Source: Rheinheimera maricola
GTDB taxonomy: Bacteria > Pseudomonadota > Gammaproteobacteria > Enterobacterales > Alteromonadaceae
DNA length: 64,000 bases
Direction of reading: 5' to 3'
Assembly (NCBI RefSeq): GCF_016918075.2
Contig: NZ_JAERPS020000002.1
Span: 558,001-622,000, forward strand
Shown here: piece by piece, positions 25,100 to 33,793 of the stretch
Layout: each line of letters opens with the position of its first letter
How positions within the stretch are numbered: position 1 is the stretch's first letter
Notes under the pieces: generated by a model
Database searches by the model: none
What the model saw: only the letters and a program-made list of their open reading frames with translations
What the model was told of the DNA's origin: nothing
Program-made: the position numbers and the translations under genes

Positions 25100-26989
25100 T
25101 CAGTTTACCGGGAGTTGGTTATTACGCAGTTCAGCATCAGCCAACACCGCTAATTCTGCTTTTAGTGGCTCAGTTTTTACCAGCATCGTCACCGGCAGAG
25201 TAACGCGCACCTTGGCTTGCTTGTTGTCCAAACGCCAGATATCAACCGGTATGGCCCGCTCTGCAATGCTGCCATCGGAGAACGTTAATTTAAGGTTAAA
25301 CGGCATAACAATGCCACCTAGATTGTCGACCATTACGGTTAGCATTTTATCATCCCGAGTGATGCTGCTCAGTGCCATGTCAACATGATTGGCCGAGTAA
25401 AACCAGCCGCGCCAGAACCAGTGAAGATCTTGCCCGGTTTGGGCATGAAAAAAGCGTATCAGATCGGCAAACTGCGCCCTTTTGCCGCGCCACTGGCTGA
25501 CAAAATCGCGCAAGGTGGCATCAAACAGTTCAGGCCCGACGATATGCTGGCGCAAAATAACCCAGGCCACCGCCGGTACATGGTAATGCGAGTCGAGCTT
25601 GGCACTAAAGTGATCAGCCCGGCGCACCGGTGCAGCATAATCGCTGTTCGCCATTACCGCGCCAACCCCGGCCGGGTCGCCGTAAAAGCTTTGAAAATCG
25701 GTACTCCAGCTTTGCTCAAGTAAATAAGATAAAAAGCTCACCATGCCTTCGTCAAAAAAGCCTTCTTGCCGCTCGTCGGTATTCACCAGCATCGGAAAAT
25801 AGCTGTGCGCTACCTCATGCATAATGCCGCCTAACACATCATGTTTTTCGGTGCGGCTATAAGCCGGCGCCGGGCCATTAACCGGCGCATCGGGGCCGCG
25901 AAAACCGACAAAGGTGATGCCCGGATATTCCATACCAATACCGGCAATGTTCACCACGTTCATTGCATTAAACGGAAACTCACCGAAATACTGCGCCAGC
26001 TGCTGCACCGAGTGCCGGGTGCTGGCCAGCGCATACTTGTGCCACAGCCAGCGGCCGTTATCCGGGTAGGCTACATTCAGCCTGTGCCAGCTGCCATTTA
26101 ACTGCAGTTGCTCTGTGTGCCAGATAAGGCTATTGCCGGCGGCAAAGGCCACATCACGCACGCCGACAGCGCTAAATTGCCAGGTTTTGCTGCCAGCAGC
26201 GGCATCGGGTTTTACCTGCAGCAACTGCGCACTGCCCTGCCGTTGCCAGGCTTGATACTGCGCTTTGGTTAATACCTGTTTGGCGTTTTGCAGCTCGCCA
26301 CTGGCCAGTACCAGATAGTCAGCCGGCAGGCTGAGGTTAAGCTGATAATCGCCCAACTCAGTGGCAAATTCGGCATCTTTAATAAAGGGGCTCAGCGCCC
26401 AGCCGTTGGCGGTAAAGGCCACCGCACGCGGAAACCATAAGGCCACGCCGAACAGCTTACTGCCATCGCCAAAACGTTCTACACCGGCGCGCGGCCGGCG
26501 CGGATCGGTGCGCTCGGGCAATTGTAACTGCCACTGCAGCGCTAAACTTATGCTCTGGCCAGGTGCTAACGGCTGCGGCAGACTGACGCGGTAAAAGGTA
26601 TCTTGCCGCAGCAGCGGCAGGGGTTGCGCTGCTGCGCTAAAGCTAATCTGTGTTATACCGGCACTACCGCTACCCTCACCATGCAGCGCTGTGCTGATAC
26701 TGTCGGGCAAAAAGCGGTTGAGCGGCAGTTCAAACCATAGCTGGCCAAGCGGCTGAGGCGAGTTATTCTTATACGTAATGTCGGCACTGGCATTTAGCAT
26801 GGCGCTGTCGGGATTAAGTTCGGCACTAATCCGGTAATCTACCTGCTGTTGCCAATACTGCTGTGATGGCACGCCGGTGCTGCTACTGCCCGCCGGCAAA
26901 GGCAGCGGTAAGGGAGCAAATAGGTCGGCGTGGACCACATAGGTAAAACTAAAACAGAGGATCACGCTGACTAATAGCCGGTTTTTCAT
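25100..26989 (-). CDS. Exported M1-family (gluzincin) metallopeptidase
   Basis: A 629-residue protein with signal peptide (ends VVHAD). An N-terminal beta-sandwich (about 45-270) precedes a thermolysin-like catalytic domain with the zinc motif HEVAH, an 18-residue spacer and Glu in FFDEGM, the M1 arrangement. The upstream GxMEN exopeptidase motif appears as GIGMEYPG, and PAVAWVILRQHIVG is a typical helical segment. It probably trims peptides in the periplasm. It is monocistronic, with repeat copy 2 beginning 33 bp upstream of its start, so its promoter must overlap or precede the repeat. Confidence 0.92.
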   Translation of the reverse strand: MKNRLLVSVILCFSFTYVVHADLFAPLPLPLPAGSSSTGVPSQQYWQQQVDYRISAELNPDSAMLNASADITYKNNSPQPLGQLWFELPLNRFLPDSISTALHGEGSGSAGITQISFSAAAQPLPLLRQDTFYRVSLPQPLAPGQSISLALQWQLQLPERTDPRRPRAGVERFGDGSKLFGVALWFPRAVAFTANGWALSPFIKDAEFATELGDYQLNLSLPADYLVLASGELQNAKQVLTKAQYQAWQRQGSAQLLQVKPDAAAGSKTWQFSAVGVRDVAFAAGNSLIWHTEQLQLNGSWHRLNVAYPDNGRWLWHKYALASTRHSVQQLAQYFGEFPFNAMNVVNIAGIGMEYPGITFVGFRGPDAPVNGPAPAYSRTEKHDVLGGIMHEVAHSYFPMLVNTDERQEGFFDEGMVSFLSYLLEQSWSTDFQSFYGDPAGVGAVMANSDYAAPVRRADHFSAKLDSHYHVPAVAWVILRQHIVGPELFDATLRDFVSQWRGKRAQFADLIRFFHAQTGQDLHWFWRGWFYSANHVDMALSSITRDDKMLTVMVDNLGGIVMPFNLKLTFSDGSIAERAIPVDIWRLDNKQAKVRVTLPVTMLVKTEPLKAELAVLADAELRNNQLPVN

Positions 26990-27021
26990 ATTTGACTCCG
27001 ATTAAATACATAACCACCAGT

Positions 27022-27120
27022 AGCAGGAGTCGGATTACTCTAAATCAACCGTTGCAGGCCAGGACGGCCGAATCGAGCCCCCAGGGATGGGTTCACGGCG
27101 TGTTGATGTGAGTAAACCGG
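27022..27120 (-). repeat. 99-bp structured repeat element, copy 2
   Basis: Reverse complement of the element at 9365-9463 with five substitutions, all transitions. On the minus strand it starts 34 bp after the LuxR stop, the same sense orientation and near the same distance as copy 1 after its gene. In the outer stem the G-C pair of copy 1 (9372/9448) is A-T here (27113/27037), a compensatory change; in the inner hairpin an A-T pair becomes G-T. The other two differences lie at or outside the stem end. Confidence 0.85.
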
Positions 27121-27154
27121 CTCCGGCTACCATAGCAGTGACTTGCCGGTTCGT

Positions 27155-28000
27155 TCAGCCTGTACGCTTAAGCTCTGCGGCAGCAGCCACCGGCAACAGC
27201 GGGTCACGCAGTACCGGCGGCTCTGAGCTGGCCAGCAGCTCAATAAACAGCGCCAGTAATTCCGGGTGCGAACTGATCCCCAGCTTAGCGTACAGATTTT
27301 TGCGATGCATCTTCACCGTTTCCAGCCCCAACTTTAACTGCCGGGCAATGGCTTTTACGCAGTGGCCCTCCAGCATCATATTCAGCACATCACGCTCACG
27401 CGTGGTGCAGACTTCACTGCCAAAGCTGCGCTGAAAATCATCAACAAAATAGCCGCTACCGCTGCTACGCGACGGTTGCGCGCTATACAACTGCTGATGC
27501 TGCAGCACCAGTTGCTCAACCAGACAAAACAGCGCCTGCCACTGGGCAATAACATCCAGCCGGAACAGCTCGCTGCCGGCGATTTGCGCCAGCTCGATAT
27601 GCACAAAACCCTGATGCAGACCCAGCGGAATAATAAAACCTACCTCATCCTGAATTTTCAAATGGCGAAAATAGCTGTTGTAGTACTGCTCAAATTCGGC
27701 GTAATCCTCTGGCGCAATATCACTTAGCCGCCACACGCCTTTGTGAGTGCCCACCAGGCCAAGGCGGTAGAATGGGTCCAACACATAGGCCGATTTCAGG
27801 TAGCAGGCAAAGTTATCACCCGGCAGTGGCGCGCGCTGATACAACAACTGCGGTGGCTCGGCCGGACGAAACAACAGCACCACGCACTCATCTAAACTTT
27901 GCAGCTGCGCCAGCAACTGACACAGCGCCGGATAAAACCGCTCGGTACCCTGGCTCTGCTGCACCCGAAGCAGCTGCTCGCTCCAATTGGCCAGTTGCAT
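27155..28000 (-). CDS. LuxR-family transcriptional regulator
   Basis: A 281-residue regulator. The C-terminal LuxR HTH (about 195-260) reads TTRERDVLNMMLEG, AIARQLKLGLETVKMHRKNLYAKLG. The N-terminal 190 residues form an uncharacterised sensor with several cysteines and aromatic residues, not a receiver domain: no phospho-acceptor Asp context is seen. It is the last gene of the lipoprotein-aldehyde dehydrogenase-ureohydrolase operon, starting 3 bp after the ureohydrolase stop, so it most likely senses a pathway compound and controls the operon. It is also a candidate for binding the dyad at 31.4 kb. Confidence 0.9.
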   Translation of the reverse strand: MQLANWSEQLLRVQQSQGTERFYPALCQLLAQLQSLDECVVLLFRPAEPPQLLYQRAPLPGDNFACYLKSAYVLDPFYRLGLVGTHKGVWRLSDIAPEDYAEFEQYYNSYFRHLKIQDEVGFIIPLGLHQGFVHIELAQIAGSELFRLDVIAQWQALFCLVEQLVLQHQQLYSAQPSRSSGSGYFVDDFQRSFGSEVCTTRERDVLNMMLEGHCVKAIARQLKLGLETVKMHRKNLYAKLGISSHPELLALFIELLASSEPPVLRDPLLPVAAAAELKRTG

Positions 28001-28003
28001 CGG

Positions 28004-28981
28004 CTAGCCCTTAACTGCGCTGTCTTTACGATAATGCACGCCGGGCAGCACACAGAGCATTTCATACACTAAATTGGCGGCCAGCAACGCGGTGTTACCG
28101 CTGGTGTCATAAGGTGGTGATACTTCAACCAAGTCGCCACCAACCAACTTAAGCCCTTGTAAGCCGCGGATAATTTGCAGCGCCTGGGGCACGGTTAAAC
28201 CGGCAATTTCTACTGTACCGGTGCCGGGCGCATAGGCCGGGTCGATACCGTCAATATCAAAGGAGATATAACAAGGCGTGTCGCCAATTTTCTGCCTTAC
28301 CTGCGCCATTAACGGCTCTAATGACTTGCCCCAACACTCTTCTGCCGTTACCACGGTAAAACCTTGCTGACGCGGCCAGTCAAAATCATCGGCAGCATAG
28401 CCGGTGCCGCGCAAGCCGATTTGGAACACCTTATCGCCCTGAAGCAATCCCTCTTCTACCGCACGGCGAAACGGCGTGCCATGGGCGATGGGTTCGCCAA
28501 ACATATGCTCGTTTACATCGGCATGAGCGTCGATATGCACCAGCGCCAGCGGGCCATGTTTCGCCGCTAAAGCGCGCAAGATTGGCAGCACTATAGTGTG
28601 ATCGCCGCCCAGTGTGAGTGGTATAACATTGGCCGCCGCGACCTCACGGTAATACCGCTCGATAATGTCGATACTTTTCAGCAAGTTAAAAGTGTTAATC
28701 GCCACATCGCCGATATCAGCAATTTGCAGCGAGTCAAACGGTGCGGCACGGGTGGCCATATTGTAAGGCCGCAGCATACGTGACTCGTCACGAATTTGCC
28801 GCGGCGCCAGCCGTGCGCCCGGCCGGTTGGATGTGCCGATATCAAAGGGCACACCAACAATGCCAACGCCGATATCGGTAAGGTTTGTCGCGGTGGGCAA
28901 GCGCATAAAGGTGGCCGGCCCACCAAAGCGTGGCATCTCGTTACCGCTTAGCGGCTGGTTTAACACCTTGCTGGCACTCAT
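28004..28981 (-). CDS. Ureohydrolase (agmatinase / guanidinobutyrase-type)
   Basis: A 325-residue arginase-superfamily enzyme that hydrolyses a guanidino group to urea plus an amine. The binuclear manganese ligands are visible in GGDHTIV, HIDAHADV and SFDIDGIDPAYAPGTGT. The early PRFGGPATFMRLP block is typical of guanidinobutyrase/guanidinopropionase-like members, so agmatine, 4-guanidinobutyrate or a related compound may be the substrate. Its start overlaps the aldehyde dehydrogenase stop (ATGA). Combined with that dehydrogenase it could turn guanidino/amine compounds into amino acids (inference). Confidence 0.92.
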   Translation of the reverse strand: MSASKVLNQPLSGNEMPRFGGPATFMRLPTATNLTDIGVGIVGVPFDIGTSNRPGARLAPRQIRDESRMLRPYNMATRAAPFDSLQIADIGDVAINTFNLLKSIDIIERYYREVAAANVIPLTLGGDHTIVLPILRALAAKHGPLALVHIDAHADVNEHMFGEPIAHGTPFRRAVEEGLLQGDKVFQIGLRGTGYAADDFDWPRQQGFTVVTAEECWGKSLEPLMAQVRQKIGDTPCYISFDIDGIDPAYAPGTGTVEIAGLTVPQALQIIRGLQGLKLVGGDLVEVSPPYDTSGNTALLAANLVYEMLCVLPGVHYRKDSAVKG

Positions 28982-30417
28982 ACAGCGCCCTCATCCACGA
29001 TAGCCTTAAGCTCGAGGTATTCCTCCACGCCTTTTAAGCCCAGCTCGCGGCCATTGCCACTTTGCTTGTAACCACCAAAAGGCGCGGCATTGTGCCAGGG
29101 CGCTGCATTAACAAAAATAAGCCCGGCGCGAATACCTTCAGCCAACCGCTGTGCCGTTGCACTGTCATCGGCCCATACGCGGCCACTTAAGCCATAGGGT
29201 GAATCATTGGCAATACGCAGCGCGTCCGCTTCATCCTGATACGGTAAAATACACAGCACCGGGCCGAAAATTTCTTCGCGGGCGATTTGCATCTGGTTAT
29301 GCACATTGGCAAAAACGGTGGGCCGCAAGTAATAACCCGCGCCCAGCTCAGGCACTGGCTCAGCACCGCCGGCTACCAGTTCGGCACCTTCTGTCAGGCC
29401 AATGTCAATATAACGCTGCACACTCTGGTACTGCGCTGCGCTTATCAGTGGGCCTAAAAATACGCCATCCTGATGCGGCTCGCCCAAGGTCAGGCTATTA
29501 GCATGCGCCGCCGCTATGGCAACCGCTTCAGCATACTGGCTATGGTGCACCAGCATGCGGCTAAGCGCGGTGCAGGTTTGGCCGGAGTTGGCCATTACAT
29601 CTTCCACCCCCAATTTTACCGCCGTGCTAAGTTGCTTAGTCGGGCTGATAATAAAAGCCGATTTACCGCCCAGCTCCAGACACACCCGCTTTACCGTGGC
29701 AGCAGCCTGTTGCTGAATATGGCGGCCAATTTCGGTCGAGCCGGTAAAGGACACACAATCAATGTCGGCATGAGTCGATAAAATATCGCCAATCTGGCTA
29801 CCGCTCCCCAGCACCAGATTAAACACTCCGGGCGGTAAGCCGGCGGCATCGGCTGCCATCGCCACACAAAGTGCAGTTTTCGGCGTAAGTTCGGCCGGTT
29901 TTAATACCACAGTGCAGCCGGCTAACAGTGCCGGCGCCAATTTGGCAATGATCTGATGCAGCGGATAATTCCACGGTGTAATAAGCGCACATACGCCCAC
30001 CGCCTCTTTGCGCAGTTTTAACCGGGCATCCAGCTGTAGCTGCTCGTTTTGCAGCACTTCGGCGTAAGCCAAATGTTTAGCAAAGGCATCCAGCGGGTCG
30101 TCGACGTGCACTTCACGGGCAAACCACAACGGCGCCCCCAACTCAGACACCACGGCTTCTACCAGCTCGTCACGCCGCTGCTGCAGCTGCTGAATAAACA
30201 CAGCCAGATACTCAGCACGCTGGCTGAAACTTAACGCCGACCAAGCGGGAAACGCGTGGCTGGCAGCCGATACCGCATCATTGACCAGGCCGGCGTCAGC
30301 ACGGGCAACGCAGGCATAAGCCTCGCCAGTGGCCGGGTTAACCAGCGTATGCCAGTCGGGTGCGGCTATCGTGCGCCACTGGCCGTTAACATAATGCGCA
30401 TTAATGCGTTGCAACAT
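28978..30417 (-). CDS. NAD(P)-dependent aldehyde dehydrogenase
   Basis: A 479-residue ALDH-superfamily enzyme oxidising an aldehyde to the acid. Landmarks: PWNYPLHQIIAKLAPALLAG, the cofactor-binding FTGSTEIG, catalytic Glu in LELGGKSAF, and catalytic Cys in NSGQTCTALSRM. The ATG 30417 has AAGGAGC at proper spacing; the upstream extension is not ALDH-like. The start lies inside the end of the preceding lipoprotein gene (17-bp overlap), and the stop overlaps the ureohydrolase start, indicating a tight operon. Substrate likely an aminoaldehyde or guanidinoaldehyde (inference). Confidence 0.94.
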   Translation of the reverse strand: MLQRINAHYVNGQWRTIAAPDWHTLVNPATGEAYACVARADAGLVNDAVSAASHAFPAWSALSFSQRAEYLAVFIQQLQQRRDELVEAVVSELGAPLWFAREVHVDDPLDAFAKHLAYAEVLQNEQLQLDARLKLRKEAVGVCALITPWNYPLHQIIAKLAPALLAGCTVVLKPAELTPKTALCVAMAADAAGLPPGVFNLVLGSGSQIGDILSTHADIDCVSFTGSTEIGRHIQQQAAATVKRVCLELGGKSAFIISPTKQLSTAVKLGVEDVMANSGQTCTALSRMLVHHSQYAEAVAIAAAHANSLTLGEPHQDGVFLGPLISAAQYQSVQRYIDIGLTEGAELVAGGAEPVPELGAGYYLRPTVFANVHNQMQIAREEIFGPVLCILPYQDEADALRIANDSPYGLSGRVWADDSATAQRLAEGIRAGLIFVNAAPWHNAAPFGGYKQSGNGRELGLKGVEEYLELKAIVDEGAV

Positions 30418-31294
30418 AATTAAGCTCCTTGCAGCTTGGCAGGCCATAGCCTTGCAGGCAGGCCCATTCAGTCATGGCATCGGCTATCGCATCAAACAGC
30501 GGCGCGGCCCATTGCCGGCCGTTTTCAATGCTGCCGGCCTGTTCAACAATATCTATCGCACGGCTAACTTCCATAATGCTGACAGTGGCACCATAGCCGG
30601 CGGCGCGCTCAATCAGCGGATGCCAGGCAGCCGATGAGCCTTCAATATCGGAATGGCCACCACGTACCCGGGCGCCCTGATTACCCAGTCCCACTTGCTG
30701 ATAAAACGGCGCGATATGGCGCTGCATCAGTGCCTCCCACTGCAAATTGCGCGCATTGGTGCCGGTAACCAGCATTTGTGCCCCCGGCAGCGGGTTTTGC
30801 ACGTTGGGGTTATGCGCATCGGCGGTAAGCAACACGGTTTGCACCTGCGGGTTACCTTTATGAATAGCGGCGATATAGTGCTCAAATGCCTGATAGCCAT
30901 CGAGATTTTCACCGTAATATTCAATATCAGGCGTCAGCACTACAAAGCCTTTTAGTTTAAGCCGCAGTGCCAGCTCCTGCTGGGTAATGCTGTTCCACAG
31001 CTTGCCAACATTGCGGCCGTTTACCGCGGCGCCCGGCATCATTTTGCCTTCTGCCGTATATTGCTGCGGAATTATCGCAATGGGCGACTTGGTTTCAACG
31101 CGAATGGCAGCGACATCGGCGACGGTCCAGTTTTCACCGCTGTAGTTAAAGCGCACCCGATGCATGCCCTCACCACGGTCAAACTGATAGGTTTTATCTT
31201 GCTGCAGTTGCACAAACTGCATAGCAGGTTGTGGCGCCGGGCTGTGGCTGCAGGCGGTTAACAGCGCGCAAAGAACTAAACAACAGGCTCGCAT
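30401..31294 (-). CDS. Lipoprotein of unknown function, first gene of the ureohydrolase operon
   Basis: A 297-residue protein with a lipobox (ALLTAC, Cys 15). After a small beta-rich region (about 25-75), the main domain has IAIIPQQYTAEG, VVLTPDIEYYGE, VLLTADAHNP, RVRGGHSDIEGSSAAW and TVSIMEVSRA. Histidine/acid pairs such as ADAH and GGHSDIEG could bind metal, and the spacing vaguely recalls N-acetylmuramoyl-alanine amidase folds, but this is not secure. Being first in a catabolic operon and anchored in the envelope, it may process or capture the substrate. Confidence 0.7.
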   Translation of the reverse strand: MRACCLVLCALLTACSHSPAPQPAMQFVQLQQDKTYQFDRGEGMHRVRFNYSGENWTVADVAAIRVETKSPIAIIPQQYTAEGKMMPGAAVNGRNVGKLWNSITQQELALRLKLKGFVVLTPDIEYYGENLDGYQAFEHYIAAIHKGNPQVQTVLLTADAHNPNVQNPLPGAQMLVTGTNARNLQWEALMQRHIAPFYQQVGLGNQGARVRGGHSDIEGSSAAWHPLIERAAGYGATVSIMEVSRAIDIVEQAGSIENGRQWAAPLFDAIADAMTEWACLQGYGLPSCKELNYVATH

Positions 31295-31358
31295 ATAGCT
31301 TCCTTTTTGGTGTTATTACAACCGATGCTAGCAGTCGCAACCGGGCTCGGCATGTTAG

Positions 31359-31451
31359 TAACCATCGGTTTACGCGATATGTCGCTGCCCATTAAAAACC
31401 GCTTGGCTGTGTAGATCTGCCTGGCGCATCCATAGCGTAAACCGATGGTTA
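31359..31451. promoter_or_regulatory. Paired inverted operators between two divergent catabolic operons
   Basis: TAACCATCGGTTTACGC at 31359-31375 is repeated as a perfect inverted copy at 31435-31451, 17 bp each, 59 bp apart. Each arm contains its own dyad AACC-N3-GGTT. The spacing is about seven helical turns centre to centre, suiting one site per divergent promoter or a DNA loop. Genes on either side are the lipoprotein-ALDH-ureohydrolase-LuxR operon and the amidase-pxpABC-DUF4392-transaminase operon. The same core occurs at 13256-13266. Confidence 0.65.
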
Positions 31452-31515
31452 TTCATTTTTGTGCCAGACTACATCTGCGCACAATGCGATATCAGCCTTA
31501 TATCGGAGCCAGCCG

Positions 31516-32940
31516 TTGAGCCCACTTTATCTGCCACTAACCGAACAGTTGCGCCAGTTTGCCAGCGGCGAGCTATCGCCCGTTACGCTAATGCAGCAAA
31601 GCTTAGCGCGCATAGCGCAGCACAACCCGGCGCTGAATGCCTTTAACTTCGTCTTTGCCGACGCTGCTCTGGTGCAGGCGCAGCAAGCCGAACTGCGTTA
31701 TCAGCAAGGCACAGCAGCAGCCTTGTGCGGCCTGCCATTGGCGATAAAAGATGAAACCTATATCCAGGGCCAGATCACCACTAACGGCTCACGCTGCCTG
31801 GCAGATTTTGTCGCTAAAGACACCGATCCGGCGGCACAGCGGCTGCTGGATGCCGGCGCGATTATATTGGGCCGCACCACCACACCGGAGTTTTCTACCT
31901 CAGCGGTTACCTGGTCTGATTTATGGGGCGTAAGCCACAACCCGTGGAACAGCAATATTACCTGCGGCGGCTCATCCGGCGGCTCGGCCATTGCCGTAGC
32001 CAGTGGCATGGCCAGCTTTGCCAATGCTACCGACATTGGCGGCTCAGTGCGTATTCCGGCCGCCTTTTGCGGCCTGTACGGTTATAAACCGCCGCATGGC
32101 CGGGTAGCAGAAATCAGCCCCTACAATATCGATTTATACTGTCATCACAGCATTTTAACCCGTAGCCTGGCCGACTTACGTTATGTGTATCCGCTGCTAC
32201 GCGGTGCCGACTGGCGCGACTCACACTCTTTTGTACCGGATACCAACCCTGAATTACTGCCGCGCAAGCCGGTTAAGCAGCTAAAAATTGCTATCTGTGC
32301 CCATTTAGGCTTTTACCCGCTGGCAGCCGACATTAAACGCGAGCTGCTACGCACTGCCGATGAGCTGCGTGCACAAGGTTTGCAGGTTGACGAGGTTGAA
32401 CTGGACTGGGATGCGCGGGTGATCGACACCGCAAAAATACAGCAGCGGGCGCTGATGGGCCTGCTATTAAAACGTCAGTTTGGCAGGCCGGAACAGCGGG
32501 CACTGATGACACCTTATATGCAGCAGTATCTGGCGCAGGTAGATAGCTTAACACCCGAGCAAATGCTGGATGCCAACCTGCACTTATGCCAAATGTGGGA
32601 TGCGCTGGCAAAGGTGTTTAAACACTATGATTTGTTGCTGTGCCCCACTGTGGCAACAACTGATATCCGGCCGGATTTTGATTACAGCCAACATCAGGTT
32701 AATGTTGATGGCCAGGCGGTAGACGCCAATAAAGGCTGGTTTATGACCTACCCGTTTAACAGCTTAAGCCAGTGCCCTGTGCTGGCGATGCCAAACGGCT
32801 TTTGTGACAACGGCGTGCCAAGCTCAGTACAAATTGTCGGCCAACCGTATCAGGAAGGTGATGTATTTGCCGTGGCGCAGCTATTAGCTGATACTGTCGC
32901 CAGCGACTTTTATACCCGCACTTTTCCGCCGCTGGTCTAG
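31516..32940 (+). CDS. Amidase-signature family hydrolase
   Basis: A 474-residue amidase with the Ser-cisSer-Lys machinery: Lys in LAIKDETY, the Gly/Ser-rich loop GGSSGGSAIAVASGM, and Ser in ATDIGGSVRIPA. It hydrolyses a carboxamide or amino-acid amide. The TTG at 31516 is preferred: GGAG lies 7 nt before it and the protein then begins like relatives (LTEQLRQFASGELSPVTLMQ). A GTG at 31459 would sit only 7 bp from the putative operator. It heads the operon with the 5-oxoprolinase genes, so a glutamate/oxoproline-related amide is a reasonable substrate (inference). Confidence 0.9.
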   Translation: MSPLYLPLTEQLRQFASGELSPVTLMQQSLARIAQHNPALNAFNFVFADAALVQAQQAELRYQQGTAAALCGLPLAIKDETYIQGQITTNGSRCLADFVAKDTDPAAQRLLDAGAIILGRTTTPEFSTSAVTWSDLWGVSHNPWNSNITCGGSSGGSAIAVASGMASFANATDIGGSVRIPAAFCGLYGYKPPHGRVAEISPYNIDLYCHHSILTRSLADLRYVYPLLRGADWRDSHSFVPDTNPELLPRKPVKQLKIAICAHLGFYPLAADIKRELLRTADELRAQGLQVDEVELDWDARVIDTAKIQQRALMGLLLKRQFGRPEQRALMTPYMQQYLAQVDSLTPEQMLDANLHLCQMWDALAKVFKHYDLLLCPTVATTDIRPDFDYSQHQVNVDGQAVDANKGWFMTYPFNSLSQCPVLAMPNGFCDNGVPSSVQIVGQPYQEGDVFAVAQLLADTVASDFYTRTFPPLV

Positions 32941-33067
32941 ACACCCACAGTGGCACAGCGGCGGGAAGTCGCAATCGCTGTGTTGCCGAAGTTGGTCGCA
33001 TCCAACTAGACTATTACAAAACTAGCAAGCAACATGAATAAATTATTTCTGTAGTGGCGGTACTGAG

Positions 33068-33793
33068 ATGAAACTAAATTGCGACTTAGGCGAAAGCTTC
33101 GGTAGTTGGCAAATGGGGCTGGATGCGGATGTGATGCCGCATATTGATATGGCCAATATCGCCTGTGGCTTTCACGGTGGTGATGCCGATGTGATTGCGC
33201 GCACCTTAGCGCTGGCAAAACAGCATGGCGTAGCTATTGGCGCCCACCCGTCTTACCCGGATTTACAAGGCTTTGGCCGGCGCAGCATGGCGCTGTCGCA
33301 CAGTGAAATTGTTAACTGTATGCGTTATCAAATCGCCGCGCTGGATGGCATGGCACTAAGTGCCGGCTTAACGCTGAGCTATGTTAAACCGCATGGTGCC
33401 TTGTACAACGATATGATGGCCAAACCGGCGGTATTTACTGCCGTGCTTGATGCCGTGGCCGGTTTTTACAAACCGCTAAAGCTGATGATTTTGGCCACAG
33501 CACAGCAACAGGCGTTTGCTGTGCAGGCCAAAGCGCAGGGCGTTGAGTTGTTATTTGAAGCCTTTGCCGACCGGCGTTACACCGATGAAGGCACACTAAC
33601 GCCACGTAGCGAAAACGGCGCGGTGCTGCATGGCGCCAAGCTGCTGACCCAAGTTGCCCAGTTGGTAAAACAGGGGGCAGTCACTACTGCATCCGGCCAA
33701 CAACTGGCACTTCGAGCTGATACACTATGTGTGCATGGCGATAACAAGGCCGCTATTGCGCAGATACAACAGATCAGGGCGCTGCTTAAATGA
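33068..33793 (+). CDS. pxpA: 5-oxoprolinase subunit A (LamB/YcsF family)
   Basis: A 241-residue LamB/YcsF protein beginning MKLNCDLGESFGSWQMG and carrying ANIACGFHGGDADV, GAHPSYPD, YVKPHGALYNDM and EAFADRRY, all family landmarks. PxpA works with PxpB and PxpC in the prokaryotic ATP-dependent 5-oxoprolinase, which opens 5-oxo-L-proline to L-glutamate. The stop overlaps the pxpB start by 4 bp. It follows the amidase after 127 bp, without an obvious terminator between, so a shared transcript is likely. Confidence 0.95.
   Translation: MKLNCDLGESFGSWQMGLDADVMPHIDMANIACGFHGGDADVIARTLALAKQHGVAIGAHPSYPDLQGFGRRSMALSHSEIVNCMRYQIAALDGMALSAGLTLSYVKPHGALYNDMMAKPAVFTAVLDAVAGFYKPLKLMILATAQQQAFAVQAKAQGVELLFEAFADRRYTDEGTLTPRSENGAVLHGAKLLTQVAQLVKQGAVTTASGQQLALRADTLCVHGDNKAAIAQIQQIRALLK

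Noticed and set aside
31459-31515. Amidase start at GTG 31459.
   Set aside because: It has no RBS, lies almost on the putative operator, and the extra 19 residues do not look like family sequence; TTG 31516 has GGAG at proper spacing.
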